NCBI RefSeq assembly: GCF_037029465.1
Contig: NZ_JAYMEM010000005.1
Location: 62,001 to 126,000 of the forward strand
Direction: 5' to 3'
Source of the DNA: Mesoflavibacter sp037029465
GTDB taxonomy: Bacteria; Bacteroidota; Bacteroidia; Flavobacteriales; Flavobacteriaceae
Length of the DNA: 64,000 nucleotides
How positions within the stretch are numbered: position 1 is the first letter of the stretch; each line of letters starts with the position of its first letter. The notes under the pieces are model-generated. The model saw only the letters and a list, made by a program, of their open reading frames with translations, did no database searches and was not told where the DNA came from. The translations under genes were made by a program, and so were the position numbers. Shown here in pieces: positions 26,764-34,773 of the stretch.

Positions 26764-26791
26764 ATTATTTTTTATTAGCTTAATTAACTGT

Positions 26792-27424
26792 TTACTGTTT
26801 TTCTAAAACTATTTCTTGATAAGTTGGTAATCTGTGATCACTTGGTTGTCCTTCTTCGTAAGTCATTAAATGTCCTGGTTTTATTCTAATTTTTATTTGC
26901 TCTGGATTACCTGCTAATTGGTCTTCTGGTATATGTCTTATTTCCATTTCATAATCAAAATAACTTCTTTCTGGATCTTCAATTAAGACTTCTACTCTTC
27001 TTTCTGTTTCAGAACAGTCTTCACAAACGGGATAACTGTATTTTCCTTTTATATAACCACCATAGATCAAATGTTCTGAAATGTCATTAAAGCTATCTAT
27101 TTGGTTTAAGGTATTGATAACTTCTGTTCCGTTTGAATCTATGTATTTAAACTCTCCATACATTAAATCTTCATAAAATGAAATATCATTATCTTCATTA
27201 TAATAGCTTAATTCTTCCTTTCTTAATTTTAAAGTCAAAATTTCATTCCCATTTGTATATTGCCATGTTCCTACCAATTTTGTAAAGTCTCCATCTATAT
27301 CTTTATAATATGCATTTTCTGTCTCATATAAATCGCTTCCATTATATAATGGAATGATTGGGTTTTGAGCCTTACAAGAAAAAAAGGTAATTAATGCTAT
27401 TGTTGTAATTAATAATTGTTTCAT
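26792..27424 (-). CDS. lipoprotein, probably DUF6705 family
   Basis: 210 aa. Signal peptide MKQLLITTIALITFFSC with Cys17, followed by KAQNPIIPLYNG. The mature part is a beta-rich domain (FTKLVGTWQYTNGNEILTL lipocalin-like first strand). Small flavobacterial lipoproteins of this layout are annotated DUF6705; I recall the start and IxPL motif but could not check. It follows the EnvC gene by 10 bases and may share its transcript. Function unknown; envelope location inferred. Confidence 0.65.
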   Translation of the reverse strand: MKQLLITTIALITFFSCKAQNPIIPLYNGSDLYETENAYYKDIDGDFTKLVGTWQYTNGNEILTLKLRKEELSYYNEDNDISFYEDLMYGEFKYIDSNGTEVINTLNQIDSFNDISEHLIYGGYIKGKYSYPVCEDCSETERRVEVLIEDPERSYFDYEMEIRHIPEDQLAGNPEQIKIRIKPGHLMTYEEGQPSDHRLPTYQEIVLEKQ

Positions 27425-27434
27425 AACCTAATAA

Positions 27435-28658
27435 TTACATTTTATAAACCCATTCTGCAGGGTTTTGTGATGCGTTGTTTTTATAAACACTAAACTTAAG
27501 CATAGTTTGTCCATCACTATCTGTAAACACTTCGCCTATATCTTGCTTTGTAGAAATTTCATCACCTTTTTTTACGTAAACTGTTTTTAAGTTTCCGTAA
27601 GCTGTAATGTAATTACCGTGTTGTATTAACACTACAGGATTACTCTTTTTTTGTACCATAACAGCTAAAACTTTACCCTTAAAAACTGCTCTAACTTTTG
27701 CGTCCTTTTCGGTAGCTATACGCACACCATTACTTTGTATTTCTAGTTTTGGGTCTATTAAAGAGCGTTGTTTACCATAACGTAATCTAACAACTCCTTT
27801 TTCTACTGGCCAAGGTAATTTTCCTTTGTTATTTAAAAAGTCTGCTGCTACTAATTTTGCTTCTGCTGTAAGTGCAAAACCAGATTCGTAGGTAGAAGTT
27901 TTGCCTGCTTTTTTATTAGATTTTGCTATTTCTGCTTTAATAATTCGGTCTATTTCTCTATCTATTTCGGCAGCTTCGCGTTGCTTTTCTTTTATTTGAG
28001 ATGCGTACTTATTTAAGTCTTTTTTAATCTCTGCCATTATAGATTGGTGCTGCTTTCTATCGGCTTCTAATTGATTTTGAATGACCTTGTTTTCAGCAAT
28101 TAACTTATCTTTTTCTTCTTTTTGCTTAACTAAGTCTAAGTTTAAATCTTGAAGTTTTTTAGCTTTTACTTTTATGTCTTCGGCTTGCTGTTTCTGTACC
28201 TTCGCATATTGGTTCATGTACTGTAAACGCTTATAAGCTTGTCTAAAATTATCTGAAGACAATAAAAACATTACACGGCTTTGTTCGCTTTTATTTTTAT
28301 AACTTTTTTGAATTGTTTTTGCGTAATTTTCTTTTAAAATGGTAAGCTCGTCACGCAATTGCGAAATTTCTTTTTGATTGTTATTGATAGATCTTGTTAA
28401 TAAATTAGCTTGTTGATTGGTGACTTTTATTAGATTATTGGTCACACTTAACTTATAGTTTAAGTCTTCTATTAAAGCCGTTTGATCTTTCTTTTTGTTT
28501 TGGTTAGAAAAAAGAAGATTGTTTATTTTTTTTATTTCGTTTCTAAGCTCTATTCGTCTTGCTTCAAGCTGGTCTTTTTTATTGTTTTGCGCTTGCGCGG
28601 AAGTGATGCCAAGCAACAAAAACATTAATGAAAGAGTTAGAAACTGGTTGAATTTCAT
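27435..28658 (-). CDS. EnvC-like murein hydrolase activator, degenerate M23 domain
   Basis: 407 aa. Signal peptide (1-23), a long coiled coil (about 25-255), and a C-terminal LytM/M23 domain (about 290-405). The M23 metal ligands look degraded: the usual HGxxxxxYxHL motif reads HGNYITAYGNL, with Asn where the second His should be. This is the EnvC/NlpD state, in which the protein activates amidases at division sites instead of cutting peptidoglycan itself. It is the last or second-last gene of the conserved TPR-DUF4292-EnvC unit. Confidence 0.9.
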   Translation of the reverse strand: MKFNQFLTLSLMFLLLGITSAQAQNNKKDQLEARRIELRNEIKKINNLLFSNQNKKKDQTALIEDLNYKLSVTNNLIKVTNQQANLLTRSINNNQKEISQLRDELTILKENYAKTIQKSYKNKSEQSRVMFLLSSDNFRQAYKRLQYMNQYAKVQKQQAEDIKVKAKKLQDLNLDLVKQKEEKDKLIAENKVIQNQLEADRKQHQSIMAEIKKDLNKYASQIKEKQREAAEIDREIDRIIKAEIAKSNKKAGKTSTYESGFALTAEAKLVAADFLNNKGKLPWPVEKGVVRLRYGKQRSLIDPKLEIQSNGVRIATEKDAKVRAVFKGKVLAVMVQKKSNPVVLIQHGNYITAYGNLKTVYVKKGDEISTKQDIGEVFTDSDGQTMLKFSVYKNNASQNPAEWVYKM

Positions 28659-28660
28659 GG

Positions 28661-29434
28661 TTATAATTCTATTTTTTTATATCCTGAAGGAATGCTAAAC
28701 GGAAAACGTACATCTTCATTCAAATCTACAGATTTTAATTCTAAATTAATCACTAACTGATCTTCATTTTCTATAGCAAATATCTTTGTTTCTGAAGGCA
28801 AGGTTAGATTGTCTACTTTTTGATAAGATAGATAGTCTATTTGTAAAATTCTACGTTCTTTAGGTTGTGCAATTTGCTGCGAGTCCATTTTGAAATGACT
28901 TGGATTGAACATTAAAAAAAGCTCGAATAAATCGCGTTGTTTTTTTGGCTTTAATTGGTAAGATTGGTCAAATAAATCAATCTCATAATCCTTATCATTA
29001 AGAGCAAACATAGATTGACCTAAAAGCATATTTTGTACTTTTTGAAAGTCTAATTCTGTTCCTAAAAGATTACTTAAATACGTAAAATCACCATCAAAAT
29101 AAGTATTGTCTAGTTTGTTATAAAACGCCACTCTTGTTGGTGTTATTAGTGCTTTTACCAAACCTAATTTACTCATCCAAATGGTTTTATCTTTTTCTAT
29201 ACGAAGACTAACTGTTGTCCCTTCAGATCTATCTTTTTCGATGTATTCAATTTTCATTTTACCGACTAAAGTTTTAAAATCTGATTCTACTTTTTCGGTT
29301 TGTTTGATTAATTGTCTTGCTGTTAATCTACTGTTTAGTTCGCCATTGGCAACAATAGTTTTGGTTGATTTACAACCAACAAATACAAACAAGAATAGTA
29401 TTGTATACAGAGAAAATTGAGTTTTAATAGTCAT
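28661..29434 (-). CDS. DUF4292 lipoprotein
   Basis: 257 aa. Lipoprotein signal ending FVFVGC (Cys21). The body resembles an outer-membrane lipoprotein of the LolA/LolB-like beta-sheet type (strands alternate in about 50-250, e.g. LVGKMKIEYIEKDRSEG, TIWMSKLGLVKALIT). DUF4292 proteins always sit between a TPR gene and an EnvC gene in Bacteroidota, as here. The start overlaps the TPR stop (TAATG) and the stop is 2 bases before the EnvC start, so the three are translationally linked. The exact job is unknown; a role in envelope maintenance is inferred. Confidence 0.88.
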   Translation of the reverse strand: MTIKTQFSLYTILFLFVFVGCKSTKTIVANGELNSRLTARQLIKQTEKVESDFKTLVGKMKIEYIEKDRSEGTTVSLRIEKDKTIWMSKLGLVKALITPTRVAFYNKLDNTYFDGDFTYLSNLLGTELDFQKVQNMLLGQSMFALNDKDYEIDLFDQSYQLKPKKQRDLFELFLMFNPSHFKMDSQQIAQPKERRILQIDYLSYQKVDNLTLPSETKIFAIENEDQLVINLELKSVDLNEDVRFPFSIPSGYKKIEL

Positions 29435-30798
29435 TAATTAGATAATTGTAATTTTTTTGCTTTATCAATAAACGTTTTTGCTTTAGTTAAATTGTTTGTT
29501 GCCGTATAAGCTTTGGCTAATTGATTGTAAAAATCGGCTTCCATTGGTTTGTCATCTATAATGTAATCTAAGCCCATTTCTAAGCTTTCTATAGCTTCTT
29601 TTGGTCTGTTTAGATAGTTTAAAGATACGCCATGCGTAAGGTATAAAACAGGCTGTGATGGGAAAATTTCTATACCTTCTTGGCTACGTGCTTCGGCTTC
29701 TTTAAATTGCTTTAAATCTATATGTAAAAGGATGATATTTCTTAAAATACCAAAGTTTTCTTCTTCCTTTTGCAATGCTTGTTCGTAAAAGTTTATTGCT
29801 TTTTGTTTTTCGCCTTTAAGTAAATAATATTGAGCTAGTTCTACCAACGTTTTACCACTAGATTCTATTTTTGTTAGCATAGCGGTAACATCTACTAAAT
29901 CTTGTTCGTATTGCTGATTTTTACTTACAAATTTCACGAAATCTGCCAGCACTTTTATTTTAGAATCTGGATTAATTTTTGAGCTTTGTAAAGCAATTTT
30001 CATAGAATTAATTGCTTTATCGTGGCTACCTTCATCTAAATAAAACTTATATAATGCTAAGTGAACAAGCTCGTTTTTTGGGTTAATTTCTAATAGTTTT
30101 TTTGCTGTTTCAAAAGCCTTTTTCTTATCGTTATTTTCGCTGTAGCGATAGATTAATCTTAAGTAAGTTTCTTCAGATTCTGGGTTTTTATCTACTCGAT
30201 CTTCAAGATTTTCAATTTGATCTTTTTTTCTACCTGTTGCGTTGTAAATACGGTTACGTAGTAAGTCTCTATCGTCTGTAATACCGTACTCTTCATCTAA
30301 CTCGTCTAAAATTTTAAGCGCATCTTTAAAATTACCTGTTTGTACATAAATATTGGCTAAATCCTCTTTATAATCTGGATGGTATTTCACCAATTGTCTT
30401 ACAGTTTTTATGGCTTTGTTATATTCTTTTTGCTGAATGTAAACATGATACAACTCGTCTAAAACCCATTCGTTATCAGGCTCTATTCTTAATGCATCTT
30501 TTAATGCATCTTCAGCTTCTCCAAAATTTTTAAGCTTGTTGTAGTTTTTTCCTAATTGATAATAAATAACCACATGAGAATCGTCTAATTCTAAGCAACG
30601 TTTTAAGTTATCTACAGCACGGTCATAATTTTCTATACCGTGTTGTTTCATAGCTTCGTAGAAATTATTTTGAAATTCGTCTTCAAAATTTCCTAAGTCG
30701 TCATTTGGTGTTTTATTAAAATCTATTTGGGCATAATTAGTCTGCGGAATGCATAACATTCCGAAAAGGAAATATAAGATGTAAAGCGTTTTTTTCAT
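29434..30798 (-). CDS. secreted tetratricopeptide-repeat protein
   Basis: 454 aa. Signal peptide about 1-23, then a solenoid of roughly ten TPR units (helix pairs such as VIYYQLGKNYNKLKNFGEAEDAL and WVLDELYHVYIQQKEYNKAI). TPR arrays act as protein-binding scaffolds; the protein should lie in the periplasm or at the outer membrane. Its 3' end overlaps the DUF4292 gene. Together with DUF4292 and EnvC it forms a conserved envelope unit of Flavobacteriaceae. Confidence 0.9.
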   Translation of the reverse strand: MKKTLYILYFLFGMLCIPQTNYAQIDFNKTPNDDLGNFEDEFQNNFYEAMKQHGIENYDRAVDNLKRCLELDDSHVVIYYQLGKNYNKLKNFGEAEDALKDALRIEPDNEWVLDELYHVYIQQKEYNKAIKTVRQLVKYHPDYKEDLANIYVQTGNFKDALKILDELDEEYGITDDRDLLRNRIYNATGRKKDQIENLEDRVDKNPESEETYLRLIYRYSENNDKKKAFETAKKLLEINPKNELVHLALYKFYLDEGSHDKAINSMKIALQSSKINPDSKIKVLADFVKFVSKNQQYEQDLVDVTAMLTKIESSGKTLVELAQYYLLKGEKQKAINFYEQALQKEEENFGILRNIILLHIDLKQFKEAEARSQEGIEIFPSQPVLYLTHGVSLNYLNRPKEAIESLEMGLDYIIDDKPMEADFYNQLAKAYTATNNLTKAKTFIDKAKKLQLSN

Positions 30799-30879
30799 CT
30801 AAATAACCTATTGTGACTAAGGTTTAAGTGATTTTTTAGTTTAATTAGGTCAATAATTATTCCAATTTATGTCTATAAG

Positions 30880-30899
30880 ATTTCTGCTTTCGCAGAAAT
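30880..30899 (-). repeat. 20-nt palindrome, copy 3 (at nucleotidyltransferase stop)
   Basis: Minus strand: ATTTCTGC, GAAA, GCAGAAAT, then CT. A perfect 8-bp stem. Its first base directly follows the T of the TAA stop (30902-30900) of the nucleotidyltransferase gene, with no spacer. Confidence 0.9.
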
Positions 30900-31919
30900 T
30901 TATTCCAAAACAGAATAATCTCCAATACTAATTTTAGTAAACTTACCGTCGTACTTAACGTGATTACCAATCATAGCTTCGTCTAAATTAGCATTTTTTA
31001 TACTAGTTTGGTTTTGTATTAAACTATTTTTAACGGTTGAGTTTTCGATAACACAATTATTACCAATAGAAACATATGGTCCAACCGTTGCATTTTTAAG
31101 TACTACGTTTTCTCCGATATAACAAGGCTCTATGATACTTGAATTTTCATTTTTAACAGAATCAGAAACAAGTTGCTCTTCTCCATCTGCTTGTAAAAAG
31201 CCTAACATACGTTGGTTTGTATCTAATGTTATGGTCTTGTTTCCGCAGTCCATCCACTCGCTAACTTCGCCTGTTTTAAAGACTTTTCCGTCTGCCATCA
31301 TGCCTTTAATTCCGTCGTTAATTTGATATTCGCCACCATTAATAATATTATTATCTAATACCTTTTGTAGCTGATCTTTTAATTGGCTTACTTCTTTAAA
31401 ATAGTAAATACCTATAACTGCCAAATCGCTAACAAATTGTTGTGGTTTTTCTACAAGCTCTATAATTTCCTTTTTGTCATTTAATTTAACAACGCCGTAA
31501 GCTTCTGGTTGATCTACTTGCTTTACCCAAATTACTGAGTCTGCTTCTGGATCTAAATTAAAATCTGCACGTATTAAAGTATCTGCATAAGCGATTACTG
31601 CTGGTCCTGATAAACTGTCCTTTGCACACATGATAGCATGACCTGTACCTAAAGGTTGATCTTGACGATAGATTGAGGCTTTTGCACCTAAACTTGTCGC
31701 TAAATCTGTTAAACTATCTACCACATCGTCTCCAAACCAAGCTGGATCACCTAAAACAAAAGCAACTTCGGTTATTGGTTGTTTTAAAACCTTTGCGATA
31801 TCTTTTACTAATCTATGTACAATTGGTTGTCCAGCAACAGGAATTAATGGTTTTGGGACTGTTAAACTATGTGGTCTTAGACGAGATCCTCTTCCCGCCA
31901 TAGGTACTATTATTTTCAT
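30900..31919 (-). CDS. sugar-phosphate nucleotidyltransferase with C-terminal left-handed beta-helix
   Basis: 339 aa. The N-terminal NTP-transferase domain has GRGSRLRPHSLTVPKPLIPVAG and the metal-binding DTL at about 115; a hexapeptide beta-helix (about 255-339, ENVVLKNATVGPYVSIGNNCVIE) follows. RmlA/GlmU-like enzymes make NDP-sugars (dTDP-glucose, UDP-GlcNAc or GDP-mannose); the exact sugar cannot be read from the sequence. The long right-handed repeats resemble the GDP-mannose/UDP-sugar pyrophosphorylase type. It is flanked on both sides by 20-nt palindromes and was probably contiguous with dut before the GIY-YIG gene was inserted. Confidence 0.88.
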   Translation of the reverse strand: MKIIVPMAGRGSRLRPHSLTVPKPLIPVAGQPIVHRLVKDIAKVLKQPITEVAFVLGDPAWFGDDVVDSLTDLATSLGAKASIYRQDQPLGTGHAIMCAKDSLSGPAVIAYADTLIRADFNLDPEADSVIWVKQVDQPEAYGVVKLNDKKEIIELVEKPQQFVSDLAVIGIYYFKEVSQLKDQLQKVLDNNIINGGEYQINDGIKGMMADGKVFKTGEVSEWMDCGNKTITLDTNQRMLGFLQADGEEQLVSDSVKNENSSIIEPCYIGENVVLKNATVGPYVSIGNNCVIENSTVKNSLIQNQTSIKNANLDEAMIGNHVKYDGKFTKISIGDYSVLE

Positions 31920-31925
31920 TTTTTT

Positions 31926-31945
31926 ATGCCTGCGAAAGCAGGTAT
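31926..31945 (+). repeat. 20-nt palindrome, copy 4
   Basis: ATGCCTGC, GAAA, GCAGGTAT followed by CT on the plus strand; eight pairs with one G-T wobble. It is inverted relative to the three neighbouring copies and sits a few bases upstream of the nucleotidyltransferase ATG. Confidence 0.88.
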
Positions 31946-31976
31946 CTTTTTTAATTAAACTTATTTTTTGGGTTTT

Positions 31977-31996
31977 AGATTTCTTTTTTCAGGAAT
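31977..31996 (-). repeat. degenerate palindrome at GIY-YIG stop
   Basis: Minus strand ATTCCTG...AGAAATCT: the stem is shortened, the GC tip is replaced by A-rich bases, but the ends match copies 3 and 5. It directly abuts the GIY-YIG stop codon. Confidence 0.6.
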
Positions 31997-32311
31997 TTAT
32001 TCTCTTATTTTATTAAAGTTGTGATTCCAATTCAGACTCAAATCTGTCCAGTTAGGATTCATTTCTTCTATTAACTCAATTTTCGAGTTTCTTTTCCATT
32101 TTTTAAATTGCTTTTCTCTTTTTTTAGCAATTAAACCATTTTCATATTCTTCAAAATAAACTAATTTATCACAATTGTATCTAGCTGTAAATGATTTAGG
32201 GTATACTTTTAACTTATGCTCCTTAACTCTTTCATCTATATTGTTAGTTACACCTATGTATAAAACTCCATTAGGTTTATTTGTCATGTTATAGACGTAC
32301 CAAAGTTTCAT
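31997..32311 (-). CDS. GIY-YIG single-domain endonuclease
   Basis: 104 aa. The GIY-YIG core is complete: WYVYNMT with the first Tyr pair (5, 7), LYIGVT (Tyr18, Gly20), Arg28 in DERVKEH, and the metal-ligand Glu66 in AKKREKQFKKWKR. It belongs to the stand-alone small nucleases (UPF0213/YhbQ-like group), predicted to cut DNA; no separate DNA-binding domain is seen. The gene interrupts an otherwise tight envelope cluster between dut and the nucleotidyltransferase. It is bordered by a degenerate palindrome at its stop and a full one 14 bases before its ATG, both in the same orientation, and a third inverted copy lies further downstream. Confidence 0.9.
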   Translation of the reverse strand: MKLWYVYNMTNKPNGVLYIGVTNNIDERVKEHKLKVYPKSFTARYNCDKLVYFEEYENGLIAKKREKQFKKWKRNSKIELIEEMNPNWTDLSLNWNHNFNKIRE

Positions 32312-32327
32312 TTTTACCTGCTTAGAG

Positions 32328-32347
32328 ATTCCTGCTTTCGCATGAAT
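32328..32347 (-). repeat. 20-nt palindrome, copy 5 (between dut and GIY-YIG)
   Basis: Minus strand: ATTCATGC, GAAA, GCAGGAAT, CT; seven pairs plus one mismatch. Its first base is part of the dut stop region (TAA at 32349-32347) and it ends 16 bases before the GIY-YIG ATG. Confidence 0.9.
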
Positions 32348-32781
32348 TATTTGACTCCTGTGCTGCCAAAACCTCCTTTTCCACGAGATGTTTCAGAAAG
32401 AGTTTCTACTTCAATCCATTCGGCACGTTCGTGTTTTGCAATTACTAACTGTGCAATACGCTCGCCGTTTTCTATCGTAAAATCTTCGTTAGAAAGGTTG
32501 ACAAGGATAACACCTATTTCTCCTCTATAATCTGCATCTATTGTTCCTGGCGCGTTTAGGACGGTTATTCCTTTTTTTGCTGCCAAACCACTTCTAGGTC
32601 TAACTTGCGCTTCAAAACCTATTGGTAACTCAATAAATAAACCTGTTTTAACTATGGTACGATCTAAAGGTTTTAAGGTTATTGACTCTTCAATATTTGC
32701 TCTTAAATCCATTCCAGCAGACGCTATAGTCTCGTAGTTTGGTAAAGCGTGATTAGATTTATTAATGATTTTTATTTGCAT
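32347..32781 (-). CDS. dut: deoxyuridine 5'-triphosphate nucleotidohydrolase
   Basis: 144 aa. All five trimeric dUTPase motifs are visible: AGMDLRA, RPRSGLA, GTIDADYRGEI (with the base-pocket Asp), RIAQLVI and the C-terminal P-loop-like RGKGGFGSTG. It hydrolyses dUTP to dUMP and PPi, keeping uracil out of DNA and supplying thymidylate synthesis. It follows the flippase gene after 6 bases on the same strand. Its stop codon is the insertion point of palindrome copy 5. Confidence 0.97.
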   Translation of the reverse strand: MQIKIINKSNHALPNYETIASAGMDLRANIEESITLKPLDRTIVKTGLFIELPIGFEAQVRPRSGLAAKKGITVLNAPGTIDADYRGEIGVILVNLSNEDFTIENGERIAQLVIAKHERAEWIEVETLSETSRGKGGFGSTGVK

Positions 32782-32787
32782 GAAATG

Positions 32788-34242
32788 TTATTTGAGTAGT
32801 TTTTTAATTTCATTTTTTTCAAGTTGAAAAACTATGCCTAAAAGTACAATTATTGCAGTAAAACCAATAAAATAATTACCTCTAAAATTATAAAAATAGA
32901 TGAAAGAGAAACTAATCGACACCAATAAATAAATGACTATTTTCTTTAAATTGTAAGGAATTGGATAGTATTTTCTTCCGAAGAAATAAGATAAAAACAT
33001 CATTAAACTATAAGCGCAAAGTGTAGCTATTGCAGAGCCTTTAAATCCTATTTTAGGTATTAAAATGTAATTGATTAACAATGTAATTACTGCACCAAAA
33101 ACCGAAATATAGGCGCCATATTTAGTCCTGTCTGTAATTTTGTACCAAACGGATAGGTTATGATAAATACCAAGACAAAAGTTTGCTAATAGGATAAAAG
33201 GCACTATCCACATGGCGTCATAATAAGCTTCACTTCTGATAATTATAGGTTTTATTATATCTGCAAAAACAACTACCGTTACTAAGATAATTGCCCCAAA
33301 TGCAATAAAAAACTCTAATATTTTGGCATAATTTTTTTGTGGATCTTTAGCTTTTGAATGACTAAAAAAGTAAGGCTCTATGCCTAATCTAAAAGCTGTT
33401 GCAAAAAGCGTCATAAATAACGCTAGTTTATAACATGCAGAATACATACCTATTTGGTCATCTGCTATATTTTCGGGCAATAATTCTTTTAAAAGAATTC
33501 GGTCAAAGGTTTCATTTATAGAATACGCAACGCCTGCAATAAGTACAGGTAAAGCATAGTTCATCATCTTTTTCCAAAGTTTAATATCTATTTTAAACTT
33601 CACTTTTCTATAAAATGGTAACAACCAAAGTAACGTTAATGCGCTTGCAATGACGTTAGAAATGAAAATATAATTGATTTCAAATTTTGGTTTATAAATA
33701 GAATTGAAAATGGAGTTAGTTTCGGCTAAATCTTTTAAATAGACTAATAAAAACACATTTAGTCCTAAGTTTACAGCTACGTTTAAAATCTTAATTATAG
33801 CGTATTTTGTAGGTTGACTTGTAGCTCTTAACCAAGCAAATGGAATAATTACTAATGCGTCTAAAAGCAATATTAAAAAGACTAAGTTTAAGTATTGTAA
33901 GTCAATTTCAATTAAAGATGAAATTTGATTTCTAAAAAGAAAAGCAATACCTAGAACAGCTAAACTACTTACTGTTAAAGATGTTGCTGATGTATTTAAA
34001 ACATTTTTTTGATTTTCTTCTTTATTAAAAAATCTAAAAAACGCGGTTTCCATTCCGTAGGCTAAAACCACATTAAATAAAACGAAATAAGCAAAAATAA
34101 AAGATACTTCGCCATATTCAGCTCTTGATAACACTGAAGGATCTGTGTATAATGGCACAAGTATAAAGCTTAACATTCTGGGTAGTACTGTTGCTAAACC
34201 ATAAATAAATGTTTGCTTAAAAAGAGATTTAAATCCGCTCAA
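32788..34242 (-). CDS. lipid-linked oligosaccharide flippase (Wzx-like, MOP superfamily)
   Basis: 484 aa with about 14 hydrophobic segments. The N-terminus (FKSLFKQTFIYGLATVLPRMLSFILVPLYT) and the paired-bundle layout are typical of polysaccharide transporters of the MATE/MOP group. It would flip undecaprenyl-linked sugars for surface polysaccharide assembly across the inner membrane. The link to the nucleotidyltransferase and dut is a conserved flavobacterial neighbourhood, not proof of a shared pathway. Confidence 0.9.
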   Translation of the reverse strand: MSGFKSLFKQTFIYGLATVLPRMLSFILVPLYTDPSVLSRAEYGEVSFIFAYFVLFNVVLAYGMETAFFRFFNKEENQKNVLNTSATSLTVSSLAVLGIAFLFRNQISSLIEIDLQYLNLVFLILLLDALVIIPFAWLRATSQPTKYAIIKILNVAVNLGLNVFLLVYLKDLAETNSIFNSIYKPKFEINYIFISNVIASALTLLWLLPFYRKVKFKIDIKLWKKMMNYALPVLIAGVAYSINETFDRILLKELLPENIADDQIGMYSACYKLALFMTLFATAFRLGIEPYFFSHSKAKDPQKNYAKILEFFIAFGAIILVTVVVFADIIKPIIIRSEAYYDAMWIVPFILLANFCLGIYHNLSVWYKITDRTKYGAYISVFGAVITLLINYILIPKIGFKGSAIATLCAYSLMMFLSYFFGRKYYPIPYNLKKIVIYLLVSISFSFIYFYNFRGNYFIGFTAIIVLLGIVFQLEKNEIKKLLK

Positions 34243-34295
34243 AAGGTTGTTTATTTTGACCTAAATGTATTGAATTTGTTACAGTAATAAAAACA

Positions 34296-34754
34296 TTAAT
34301 TAATTGGTGGTCCTTCTGGATAGTAAACACCTTCTTTTTCTTCTATATTTGAAACCTTGTAATACTTAGTTGTACCATTTTCTATATAACTAATTACACA
34401 TTCTCTATTTTCTAATTGAAAAGGAAAAAAACCTTTAGTTGTTAGTGCATTTCCTTCTTCATTAGTTAATCTTTTTGTTAATCGAGAAAAATATTGACCT
34501 TTTAAAGGTGTTAGTTTTCCTTTCATTTTTCTAAAGTACACACTATCCATTTTAATACTTGAATGGTTTGGATAAAGGTTAGAAAAATAAAGATTGACAC
34601 CAGAGCTACCAATAGCTACACCGGTTGTCCAATGCTGTAAATAGGTTTGCGTTAATTGAATTGGTGCTTGTTTTTGTAATGCGTATTTAGAAGGTGAACA
34701 ATTACAAATACAAATAAATAACACAATTAGTGTTATTGATTTAAGGGCTTTCAT
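34296..34754 (-). CDS. lipoprotein, paralog 2 of a tandem pair
   Basis: 152 aa. Signal sequence with a Cys-rich end (CICNCSPSKYALQ; the lipidated Cys is probably Cys19). Shared with its neighbour are a YxxHWTTGVAIGSSGVNLYF block, a strand-rich middle with YFRKMKG, and the tail KYYKVSNIEEKEGVYYPEGPP. No known domain is recognised. It is the second of two genes 19 bases apart, and so probably arose by tandem duplication. Function unknown. Confidence 0.75.
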   Translation of the reverse strand: MKALKSITLIVLFICICNCSPSKYALQKQAPIQLTQTYLQHWTTGVAIGSSGVNLYFSNLYPNHSSIKMDSVYFRKMKGKLTPLKGQYFSRLTKRLTNEEGNALTTKGFFPFQLENRECVISYIENGTTKYYKVSNIEEKEGVYYPEGPPIN

Positions 34755-34773
34755 AATGTAAGTAGGTTAATAA

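Noticed and set aside
28590..28612. GCGCTTGCGC in the EnvC signal region as another palindrome copy
   Set aside because: Lacks the GAAA loop and the 8-bp stem arrangement, and is explained by coding sequence.
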